Both the position numbers and the translations under genes were made by a program. A stretch of 12,494 nucleotides of DNA from positions 228 to 12,721 of the forward strand of contig DTUH01000134.1 in assembly GCA_012964265.1 (NCBI GenBank). The letters are read 5' to 3'. Numbering within the stretch: position 1 is the stretch's first letter; the number at the start of each line of letters is the position of its first letter. The stretch is from Candidatus Lambdaproteobacteria bacterium. Its GTDB lineage: Bacteria > SAR324 > NAC60-12. A model generated the notes under the pieces. The model had not been told where the DNA came from. It saw only the letters and a list, made by a program, of their open reading frames with translations, and did not search any database. This document shows positions 6,913 to 12,494 of the stretch, piece after piece.

Positions 6913-7296
6913 ATGGAGGAAGCAATTACCGAAGGAGTTCAAGTACAGGCCGAAGCGTTTTACCTGGAAATGCATTCATTGCCGGAAGAAGAGCGCTATG
7001 TCTTCGCTTATCGTATCCGCTTGAAAAACCTGAGTCAACGAACTGTGCAGCTTTTAAGGCGTCACTGGATCATTACTGACAGCAACGGCGAAATCAATGA
7101 GGTTCACGGCGAGGGAGTGGTGGGTGATCAGCCTGTTTTGGCACCGGATGAAGAATATGAATACACCAGCGGTTCTCAGCTAAAATCGCCGGTTGGAACG
7201 ATGCAGGGATCTTATCAGATGACGACCACAGAGGGTGTAGAATTTGAGGTGACAATTCCATGCTTCACACTTGCCGTCCCCGGTGTTATTAACTGA
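6913..7296 (+). CDS. apaG: ApaG (DUF525) domain protein
   Basis: A 127-residue single-domain protein, the usual ApaG length. The family signature runs through the protein: YRIRLKNLS, VQLLRRHWIITDSNG, EVHGEGVVGDQPVLAPDEEY, YTSGSQLKSPVGTMQGSY and the closing FEVTIPCFTL. ApaG forms a fibronectin-III-like beta sandwich. Its biochemical role is unsettled: in Salmonella the locus (corD) affects Co2+ resistance, and related domains occur in eukaryotic F-box proteins. The usual proteobacterial neighbours apaH and ksgA are absent. An imperfect ribosome site (GAGTGAAG) precedes the ATG. The gene converges on the Smr-domain gene with 8 bases between their stops and no terminator. Confidence 0.93.
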   Translation: MEEAITEGVQVQAEAFYLEMHSLPEEERYVFAYRIRLKNLSQRTVQLLRRHWIITDSNGEINEVHGEGVVGDQPVLAPDEEYEYTSGSQLKSPVGTMQGSYQMTTTEGVEFEVTIPCFTLAVPGVIN

Positions 7297-7304
7297 TTGA
7301 CGAA

Positions 7305-7757
7305 TTATTTGAAATTCAGCCAGATTGCTCCGGCACCTCCAAAACGCGGTGGAGCTTCATGAAAATCACGCAGGAAAGGTTTTCCGTTACGCTCCAGCCA
7401 AAGATTTACTTCTCTTTTTAGCACAGGTACGCGGTCTCCGGAATTACGGCCTTTTCCGGTGATTATCAATGCTGTGCGTAATTGATTAGCATGGCATGTC
7501 ATCACAAAATTCTGCACCATCATGATCGCTTCTTCACGGGTTTTTCCGTGTAAGTCCAGCTCTTCATCCGGTCTGGGAACCGAGTCATAAGTTGAGGATT
7601 GTTTTTTTTTCGGATAAGATTTTGAAACCGGAATTTCCAATTCAGGCTCTTTGTCCGGAACATCGCTGATGCCGTCAAAGATTTGTTCCATTAAAGAATC
7701 ATTCTTATCTGATTCTTCAAAAATGAGAGTGGACGAAGTTGAGCTTTTCTTGCTCAT
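7305..7757 (-). CDS. Smr-domain protein (putative nuclease)
   Basis: A 150-residue protein with a disordered, Ser/Glu/Lys-rich N-terminal 60 residues and a C-terminal Smr domain. Diagnostic motifs are LDLHG (67-71), the ALIITGKG strand-loop (96-103) and GGAGA (140-144). Free-standing Smr proteins are known as DNA or RNA endonucleases; E. coli SmrB, for example, cleaves mRNA at collided ribosomes, but the substrate here cannot be told. The start follows the stop of the upstream beta-barrel-like gene by 12 bases, so the two are probably co-transcribed, though no Shine-Dalgarno sequence is visible. A run of nine A residues (T run at 7602-7610) encodes three lysines in the linker ahead of the domain. 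Confidence 0.9.
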   Translation of the reverse strand: MSKKSSTSSTLIFEESDKNDSLMEQIFDGISDVPDKEPELEIPVSKSYPKKKQSSTYDSVPRPDEELDLHGKTREEAIMMVQNFVMTCHANQLRTALIITGKGRNSGDRVPVLKREVNLWLERNGKPFLRDFHEAPPRFGGAGAIWLNFK

Positions 7758-7769
7758 GTTGTCACGCTA

Positions 7770-8378
7770 TCAGAAGTAGTAACGTGCTGATATTGCGTTG
7801 TAAAAACCTTGAGTAACATCGCCGACTCCCTGTTGGCGCAGTACGCCTAATTCCAGTGCAATACCAAAATTCGGACTGCTTCGGGGGAAAATCTCACTTC
7901 CGGAAAAAAATCTAAACGCTGTTCCGCGTTTACTCTCTTTGGAGATAATTCCTGTGCCCGCGCCATAAAAAAGATCGCTGCTACCCTCAACCTTGAAAAC
8001 CCTGGCATAACGTAATTCGACACCAAAAGTATTCACTGCACCGGAACTGTAACCAACCAGCAATTCTGCTGAATCTACTGCGCTGAGCCAGTTTTTAAGA
8101 GAAAGGTTTTCCTCATTTCCATTTGGCCGATAATGAAAACCTATGCCAATTCTCCGAGCAAGGCTGCGTCCGGAAGTGTCAAATTCTATGAGACTCAAAT
8201 CCACCCTGTCAATTTTTAATTCCTGTGCGGTCAGATTTGATTCAAGAAACAAAGTTTTTTCATCCATGATCCGGATTTTGCCTTCCAAAGATTCACCGCT
8301 GTTGAGGCGTAAAGTTTCAGCACTTGCAGGAATTGCAAAGAGGAGCATGGTCAGCATAAGGAATATTTTTTTCAGCAT
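7770..8378 (-). CDS. Small outer-membrane beta-barrel-like protein
   Basis: A 202-residue protein of unknown specific function. Residues 1-20 form a signal peptide (MLKKIFLMLTMLLFAIPASA, cleavage before ETLRL). Residues 21-70 are a beta-rich module of the pattern LNSGESLEGKI, EKTLFLESN, ELKIDRVDLSLIEF, often seen at the N-terminus of exported envelope proteins. From about residue 75 to the end the sequence alternates aromatic and small residues (IGIGFHYRP, AELLVGYSSG, FGVELRYARVF, FGIALELGVL). It closes with FYNAISARYYF, whose final Phe is the recognition signal for the Bam assembly machine. This fits an 8-strand-sized barrel in the outer membrane. The gene leads the operon with the Smr-domain gene; no Shine-Dalgarno sequence is visible. 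Confidence 0.8.
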   Translation of the reverse strand: MLKKIFLMLTMLLFAIPASAETLRLNSGESLEGKIRIMDEKTLFLESNLTAQELKIDRVDLSLIEFDTSGRSLARRIGIGFHYRPNGNEENLSLKNWLSAVDSAELLVGYSSGAVNTFGVELRYARVFKVEGSSDLFYGAGTGIISKESKRGTAFRFFSGSEIFPRSSPNFGIALELGVLRQQGVGDVTQGFYNAISARYYF

Positions 8379-8513
8379 AGTACTATAGTTGTTAATTGTT
8401 TTTAAAAAGTATCATCATGTGGCAGGTTGAATGCAATTCGTGAACCTCGATTTTATGTTTTGCAGGTCAAACTTTTTCAGAACAAAGTGTCCTCCTGTTT
8501 CCGCAGTGTTTTC

Positions 8514-8543
8514 TTGACTTTAGGGTTGCATTTAGCACACAAT
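8514..8543 (+). promoter_or_regulatory. Possible promoter for the lpxA operon
   Basis: TTGACT (8514-8519), an 18-base spacer and CACAAT (8538-8543) match the consensus at five and four of six positions. The leader to the lpxA ATG would be about 60 bases. The 231-base divergent region 8379-8609 holds no gene; the promoter for the - strand pair is not clear to me. Confidence 0.35.
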
Positions 8544-8609
8544 GAATCTGCTCAATTTTTATTTGCATCAGCAACAAAATCGAAACACCACAAAGCATTC
8601 TAACTACTT

Positions 8610-9386
8610 ATGAAAGAAATTCATCCCACCGCTATCATAGAAGATGGCGCAGAAATTGGTGCTGATGTCGAAATAGGACCTTATTGCCTGATTGGTTCGG
8701 GTGTCAAAATTGGTGATGGATGTCAGCTAAAATCCCACGTGATTCTGGATGGCCAGACAACTATTGGCTCAGAAAACATATTTCACCCTACTGCCTACAT
8801 TGGTGGAGAACCTCAGGATTTAAAATATAATCAAGAAAAAACTCTCGTAACAATAGGCAGTAAAAACACCTTTCGTGAGGGCGTTTCTGTGCACCGCGGA
8901 ACAGCAGGGGGTGGCGGAGAAACAGTAATTGGCGATGATAATTTGTTGATGGGTTATGTCCACGTTGCACACGACTGCCACATAGGCAACCACAATATAC
9001 TGGCAAATTACACCGGCCTGAGCGGTCATGTTACTTTGGACAACTATGTCACTCTCGGCGGGCAAAATGGAGTCGCTCAGTTTTTGAGTGTGGGCTCTTA
9101 TGTTTACACAGGCGCGGCTTCCCTGATTGACCGTAACATACCGCCATACGCCACAGGTTATGGAAACCGTTTTGAAGTAAAAGGAGTTAATATTGTTGGC
9201 TTAAAACGCCAGAATTTCAGCCGCGAATCAATAGGCGAAATACTAGAAGCACACAGAATTTATTATCGCTCAGAACTAAAAAATGACGAAGCGTTGCGGA
9301 TTATTGAGGAAACATTTGGAGAAAGTACAGCAGTTCGGGCATTTCTGGACTTTATTTATTCTGTTGACGGAAGCAGTAAACACTGA
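8610..9386 (+). CDS. lpxA: UDP-N-acetylglucosamine acyltransferase LpxA
   Basis: First enzyme of lipid A synthesis: transfers a 3-hydroxyacyl chain from acyl carrier protein to the 3-position of UDP-GlcNAc in the cytoplasm, as a left-handed beta-helix trimer. It has 258 residues (E. coli 262). Hexapeptide repeats are clear from residue 5 onward (IHPTAIIEDGAEIGADVEIG, CLIGSGVKIGDG). The catalytic-site segment YVHVAHDCHIGNH places the general base at His121 (E. coli His125), with His118 and His140 matching His122 and His144. E. coli His160 is replaced by Ala156 (GVAQF for AVHQF). The acyl-chain ruler Gly173 aligns with Ala169. The C-terminal helical domain starts at VNIVGLKRQNFSRESI, a specific LpxA signature. 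The ATG gives the expected N-terminus; no Shine-Dalgarno sequence is seen. lpxD, fabZ and lpxB, usual neighbours, are absent; it heads a run with the 302-residue gene and pheS. Confidence 0.95.
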   Translation: MKEIHPTAIIEDGAEIGADVEIGPYCLIGSGVKIGDGCQLKSHVILDGQTTIGSENIFHPTAYIGGEPQDLKYNQEKTLVTIGSKNTFREGVSVHRGTAGGGGETVIGDDNLLMGYVHVAHDCHIGNHNILANYTGLSGHVTLDNYVTLGGQNGVAQFLSVGSYVYTGAASLIDRNIPPYATGYGNRFEVKGVNIVGLKRQNFSRESIGEILEAHRIYYRSELKNDEALRIIEETFGESTAVRAFLDFIYSVDGSSKH

Positions 9387-9410
9387 ATTTTGTAACAAAA
9401 AAGAGTTGAA

Positions 9411-10319
9411 ATGGCAAGCATCATAGATGCACTGGAAGAGCGGCTACTGCAATACTTGCTGGAAAAGGAAACGAAGAAGAAGTGGGAAGAATGGCTGCAA
9501 TGGTTGGCAGACCTCGATTGTCCGCTTAGCTTTGAAAAACCGCTCAATATCCCGAATCGACCTTTCAGTTTTCAAACCTGGCTGGCGGCCTGCGATCAGC
9601 AACTGAGTCAATATCCGGACTGGCAGGCAAGACTAAGTACGCCTGCATGGCTCAAAAGGCAGCAGATTACTGTTCTGCCGAAAATCCTCAAAACCGGAGG
9701 AAATCAAATTCCGGGAATTGCGGAAATTGGTGGGCTTAACTCAGAGTTGACACGCATGATTGATCAGATACATACTGTTCAACAGCGAATAACTCACTTG
9801 GAGACCGGTACATCCCTGAGGACAATAAAGCCGTCAACTCAAACCGCGTCTCAGCAAATTCCTGCCGTTACTGTACCAGCAATGACCCTTCCGGTAAGCG
9901 GATTATCTGACCCTCTCGGTCGACCGGATCTTGCCCGAACACTGGAGAGGGAATTGCAAATGCTTAACAAAGGTACAACCTCGAAGGGTTCTCCGAACTC
10001 ACAATCAGGAGCTGATTCTTCCGAAGCGGAGATTGTTTCTCTCAAAGAGGCATATTTGAGTTATAACCGCTGGTGCGACCAATTTGACGAGGTTCATCTT
10101 GATTTGCAGGAATTTGTAAATGGAACTCTCAGAGTTCAAAGCAGTCATCAAATTTCATTTCAGCAATTCAGTCACCGTATACTTAAAAACGCTAAAGAAG
10201 TTAAGGAGTTGGAACATGTCCTGGAGTCCTTTTCGAGACTGCGCAGCGGTGGCGTAGATATAAATATGGAGGAGACACTCAGCACTGCCGAAAGTTCGAA
10301 TTCCGGCCATGACTCATAA
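9411..10319 (+). CDS. Hypothetical 302-residue Trp-rich / coiled-coil protein between lpxA and pheS
   Basis: I do not recognise it. It appears cytoplasmic, with no signal peptide or TM segment. Residues 1-85 are a tryptophan-rich helical domain (W25, W28, W31, W57, W71, W80) starting MASIIDALEERLLQYLLEKE. Residues 109-132 look like a short coiled coil (NSELTRMIDQIHTVQQRITH). Residues 133-205 are a low-complexity Ser/Thr/Gln/Pro linker, probably disordered. Residues 206-280 form a second helical, coiled-coil-prone region with HVLESFSRLRSG near its end, and the acidic Ser-rich tail is probably disordered. The layout suggests a scaffold or adaptor, not an enzyme. It lies 24 bases after lpxA and 21 before pheS, so it is probably co-transcribed with both. 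AAGAG before the ATG may serve as a weak ribosome site. The long frame and helix/linker organisation make it a convincing gene. Confidence 0.75.
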   Translation: MASIIDALEERLLQYLLEKETKKKWEEWLQWLADLDCPLSFEKPLNIPNRPFSFQTWLAACDQQLSQYPDWQARLSTPAWLKRQQITVLPKILKTGGNQIPGIAEIGGLNSELTRMIDQIHTVQQRITHLETGTSLRTIKPSTQTASQQIPAVTVPAMTLPVSGLSDPLGRPDLARTLERELQMLNKGTTSKGSPNSQSGADSSEAEIVSLKEAYLSYNRWCDQFDEVHLDLQEFVNGTLRVQSSHQISFQQFSHRILKNAKEVKELEHVLESFSRLRSGGVDINMEETLSTAESSNSGHDS

Positions 10320-10340
10320 TTAACAATCTACTTTCTTAAA

Positions 10341-11360
10341 ATGCTTGAACAAATAAATATGCTCTGCGAAAGAGGGCAAAACGAACTTAAGGCTTTAACC
10401 AGTACAGATCAACTTCCGGAATGGTATCACCGTTATCTCGGACGTAAAGGTGACCTCACCTCTTTTCTCAAACAACTCGGAACTCTTTCTGTGGAAGAGC
10501 GGCCTGCCATGGGAAAAGTGATCAACGAAGTAAAACATGAATTACAGCAATCTTTTGATTTGCGTCAAAAAACTTTACGTGAAACCAAGCTTCATGAAGA
10601 ACTGGAAATTGATGACCTGGACGTAACTCTTCCGGGACGGCCGTGTACAACAGGTCACCTGCACCTGACTACTCAGACTTTGCGCCGTATTTATCAAATT
10701 TTTCAGGAAATGGGGTTTCAGGTTTATGAAGCACCTGAAGTGGAAACTGACGAATATAATTTCCAGTTATTGAACATTCCGGAATATCATCCTGCGCGTG
10801 ATATGTGGGATACCTTCTGGGTCAATGACGAAGTTGTTTTACGTACCCACACTTCGCCCGGACAAATTTGGGTAATGCGGGAGTATTATCCGGAACCGAT
10901 TCGTGTGATTCTTCCGGGAAAATGCTACCGCTACGAACAAATCACTCCTCGTTCTGAGCACCAGTTTTATCAGGTGGAAGGTTTGACAATCGGTAAAAAC
11001 ATCAGGCTCACCGACCTGATCGGTGTGATGAGTGAATTCGCGCATAAAATGTATGGTACTGACCGAAAAGTACGAATACGCGGAAGTTACTTTCCTTTTA
11101 CTGAACCCAGCATTGAAATCGATATGAGCTGCAGTTGTGAAAAGAAGGGCTGTCGTCTCTGCAAAAATACAGGCTGGCTGGAAGTCGCCGGTGCGGGAAT
11201 GGTGCATCCGGTCGTCTTGCAAAACGGTGGTTATGACCCGGAAGAATGGAGTGGATTTGCATTCGGGATGGGAGTTGAGCGGCCTGCACTGCTAAAACAC
11301 AACATTGACGATATCCGCTACTTTTACGGCAATGACCTTAGATTTCTGCAGCAATTCTGA
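10341..11360 (+). CDS. pheS: Phenylalanyl-tRNA synthetase alpha subunit
   Basis: Catalytic subunit of the (alpha-beta)2 enzyme that charges tRNA-Phe. It has 339 residues, normal for bacteria. The N-terminal coiled-coil arm includes YHRYLGRKGDLTSFLKQLG. Class II core: TLPGRP (96-101), TQTLRRIYQIFQEMGFQVYE, EYNFQLLNIP, HPARDMWDTFWV, RTHTSPGQ (168-175), motif 2 GKCYRYEQITPRSEHQFYQV, FPFTEPSIEID (251-261), a four-cysteine cluster C264/C266/C271/C274, then TGWLEVAGAGMVHPVVL and motif 3 GMGVER (309-314). Motif 2 lacks the common DATHSPxFHQ text and instead has the YRYEQIT.RSEHQF form, which I associate with a distinct PheS branch, seen for example in Chloroflexi. pheT is not in the window. The gene is followed after 2 bases by a 57-residue ORF. 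No Shine-Dalgarno sequence precedes the ATG. Confidence 0.96.
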   Translation: MLEQINMLCERGQNELKALTSTDQLPEWYHRYLGRKGDLTSFLKQLGTLSVEERPAMGKVINEVKHELQQSFDLRQKTLRETKLHEELEIDDLDVTLPGRPCTTGHLHLTTQTLRRIYQIFQEMGFQVYEAPEVETDEYNFQLLNIPEYHPARDMWDTFWVNDEVVLRTHTSPGQIWVMREYYPEPIRVILPGKCYRYEQITPRSEHQFYQVEGLTIGKNIRLTDLIGVMSEFAHKMYGTDRKVRIRGSYFPFTEPSIEIDMSCSCEKKGCRLCKNTGWLEVAGAGMVHPVVLQNGGYDPEEWSGFAFGMGVERPALLKHNIDDIRYFYGNDLRFLQQF

Positions 11361-11362
11361 TT

Positions 11363-11536
11363 ATGCTTGATAACTTTGATCCGCAGGAAAAAAAGATGAT
11401 CCTGATATTTATCGCCGTACTTTTATTAGGGCTGGTTTACGTGGGAACACACGATTTACAATTAGGAGTGCCGCAGCAACCCTACGTAAACCCTCTACCT
11501 GATGAAGAGGCATCTGCGTCCGAACGTTATCTTTAA
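11363..11536 (+). CDS. Small single-TM protein (57 residues) directly after pheS
   Basis: ATG begins 2 bases after the pheS TGA. The product starts MLDNFDPQEKK and has one strong membrane segment, MILIFIAVLLLGLVYVG (residues 12-28). A polar, Pro/Glu-rich tail follows (QLGVPQQPYVNPLPDEEA), ending SERYL. A basic stretch just before the TM segment and an acidic tail after it suggest a single-pass inner-membrane protein with the N-terminus in the cytoplasm. The tight spacing points to translational coupling with pheS; there is no independent ribosome site. The function is unknown. The well-formed TM segment bounded by charged ends makes it more likely real than chance. Confidence 0.6.
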   Translation: MLDNFDPQEKKMILIFIAVLLLGLVYVGTHDLQLGVPQQPYVNPLPDEEASASERYL

Positions 11537-11561
11537 GGTTGCTGGCAGTCCACTGATATTT

Positions 11562-12452
11562 TTACCCTCCTAAAAACAAACGACCGACATCCGGATTTGC
11601 CAGTAACTCATCTCCGCTGCCTGCCATGGCGAGGTTTCCTGAAACCAACACATAGCCAATATCGCAGAATTCAAGACCTTTCTTGGCATTCTGTTCAACC
11701 ATGATAATGGTCTTGCCTTCGTTATGCTGGAGGTCATCTAGAATTTCAAAAACCATGTCAATGAAGCGTGGCTCCAGACCGATTGATGGCTCATCAACCA
11801 GCAGAATACTGGGTTCCATAACCAGCGCTCTTGAAATTTCAAGCAAACGTCTTTCTCCTCCAGAAAGTACCTTTGCAGGTTTGTTTCGCCTCGCTTTGAG
11901 TCGATCATATTTTTCAAAGATCTTCTCAGTTGATTGCCTGGCAGCATCAGTATTTTCCTTGAGATAGCCACCCATCATCAGATTTTCTTCCACTGTCATG
12001 TCTGGAAAAACTGAATTATCCTGAAGGATATAGGAAATACCGGCTACTTTTAATTTCTGGTTGGAACTCATTTTAGTGATTGCCGTTTCAGATCCGCCAA
12101 TCCGAGTCATAATTTGTCCGGAAAAGATGTTGGTAAATCCAAAGATAGAATGGAGTACCGTGGATTTACCTGCTCCGTTTGGACCAATCATACACAGAGA
12201 CTGGCCCTTCCCAACCTGCAGGTTGAAGTCATGAAGGATTTCCATCTTCCCGTATCCGGCGTGAAGTCCTTCAATTTTCAAAAAAGGTTCACCCCTGCTA
12301 AGTCCGGCTATTTTTTCCTCGCCGATCGTTTCTGCAAGTTCCTGAGCCTGCCGGTTGACATCATCTACTGAAATGACGCTTTCAACTTCACCATCATGAT
12401 AGCCAAATGAAGATTCAGGTTTGGTTTTATTTTGCGGGATATCATTTGTCAT
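11562..12452 (-). CDS. livF: Branched-chain amino acid ABC transporter ATP-binding protein LivF, with N-terminal extension
   Basis: One of the two ATPases (with LivG) that power import through the LivHM permease. The 296-residue frame starts at the ATG whose A is the last base of the livG stop (TGATG), with GGGAG upstream as ribosome site; a TTG one codon earlier is unlikely. Numbering from that TTG, Walker A is GPNGAGKS (91-98), the Q-loop is ILQD (143-146), the signature is LSGGE (197-201) and Walker B is ILLVDEP (217-223). The LivF-type VEQNA takes the H-loop place. Homology begins only at FLKIEGLHAGYGKMEIL, about residue 58. Ordinary LivF has about 235 residues and starts there, so roughly 56 acidic, polar N-terminal residues are extra. 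The gene converges on the 57-residue ORF with 25 bases between. UrtE-type urea transporter ATPases are close relatives and cannot be fully excluded. Confidence 0.88.
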   Translation of the reverse strand: MTNDIPQNKTKPESSFGYHDGEVESVISVDDVNRQAQELAETIGEEKIAGLSRGEPFLKIEGLHAGYGKMEILHDFNLQVGKGQSLCMIGPNGAGKSTVLHSIFGFTNIFSGQIMTRIGGSETAITKMSSNQKLKVAGISYILQDNSVFPDMTVEENLMMGGYLKENTDAARQSTEKIFEKYDRLKARRNKPAKVLSGGERRLLEISRALVMEPSILLVDEPSIGLEPRFIDMVFEILDDLQHNEGKTIIMVEQNAKKGLEFCDIGYVLVSGNLAMAGSGDELLANPDVGRLFLGG

Positions 12453-12494
12453 CAATGGGCTCCCAGGTAAGCGTCAATAACATTCTGATTGTTT
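12452..12494 (-). CDS. livG: C-terminal end of LivG-like ABC ATPase (partial)
   Basis: Only the last 13 codons are present, reading NNQNVIDAYLGAH then TGA. The ending V-I-x-A-Y-L-G is the typical C-terminus of LivG, the companion ATPase of LivF. The stop overlaps the livF ATG by one base, so translation of the two is probably coupled. The rest of the gene, and presumably the permease and binding-protein genes, lie beyond the right edge. Confidence 0.8.
   Translation of the reverse strand, partial: NNQNVIDAYLGAH

Noticed and set aside
10839..11222. 127-codon - strand frame inside pheS
   Set aside because: Antisense to conserved PheS motifs 2 and the Cys cluster.
12453..12455. TTG start for livF one codon upstream
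   Set aside because: The adjacent ATG forms a standard TGATG overlap with the livG stop and has well-placed GGGAG.

Overview
The window comes from the chromosome of a Gram-negative bacterium of moderate GC content. LpxA (lipid A synthesis), a signal-peptide protein with an outer-membrane C-terminus, a periplasmic TPR protein, ApaG and a proteobacterial-looking housekeeping sigma factor all point that way. Gene order matches no textbook operon: rpoD, obgE, apaG, lpxA, pheS and livFG sit together without their usual partners (no rplU-rpmA by obgE, no lpxD/fabZ/lpxB by lpxA, no pheT after pheS). This suggests a lineage far from the well-studied Proteobacteria. A deltaproteobacterial or SAR324-like origin is possible, but that is only a guess. 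Most genes are ordinary core genes with no sign of decay.

Layout. Bases 1-1442 hold the 3' part of rpoD (+). A 101-base gap with a perfect -10 box overlapped by an inverted repeat leads into a 984-residue exported TPR protein (1544-4498, +). Bases 4499-4966 form the most unusual stretch: a three-repeat, type I-E-like CRISPR remnant (4674-4824, best read on the - strand) set among four REP-like palindromic repeats, with no cas genes in view. A 93-residue orphan gene (-) follows, then about 385 bases with no convincing gene. obgE (-) and apaG (+) diverge from a 208-base region with a good sigma-70-type promoter on each strand. A - strand pair (small beta-barrel-like protein, then an Smr-domain protein) converges on apaG with an 8-base gap. 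lpxA starts a tight + strand run: lpxA, an unrecognised 302-residue protein, pheS, and a 57-residue single-TM protein that begins 2 bases after pheS. The right edge holds livF and the last codons of livG (-), coupled by a TGATG stop/start overlap.

Functional picture. The genes cover transcription initiation (RpoD), ribosome-associated GTPase function (ObgE), envelope construction (LpxA, TPR protein, beta-barrel-like protein), translation (PheS) and branched-chain amino acid uptake (LivFG). No complete new system is present. The points worth a second look are the CRISPR remnant and its repeat-rich surroundings, LpxA substitutions at positions known to affect catalysis and acyl-chain choice, the two uncharacterised genes flanking pheS, the operator-like dyad before the TPR gene, and a striking excess of the palindrome TCCGGA across the window.
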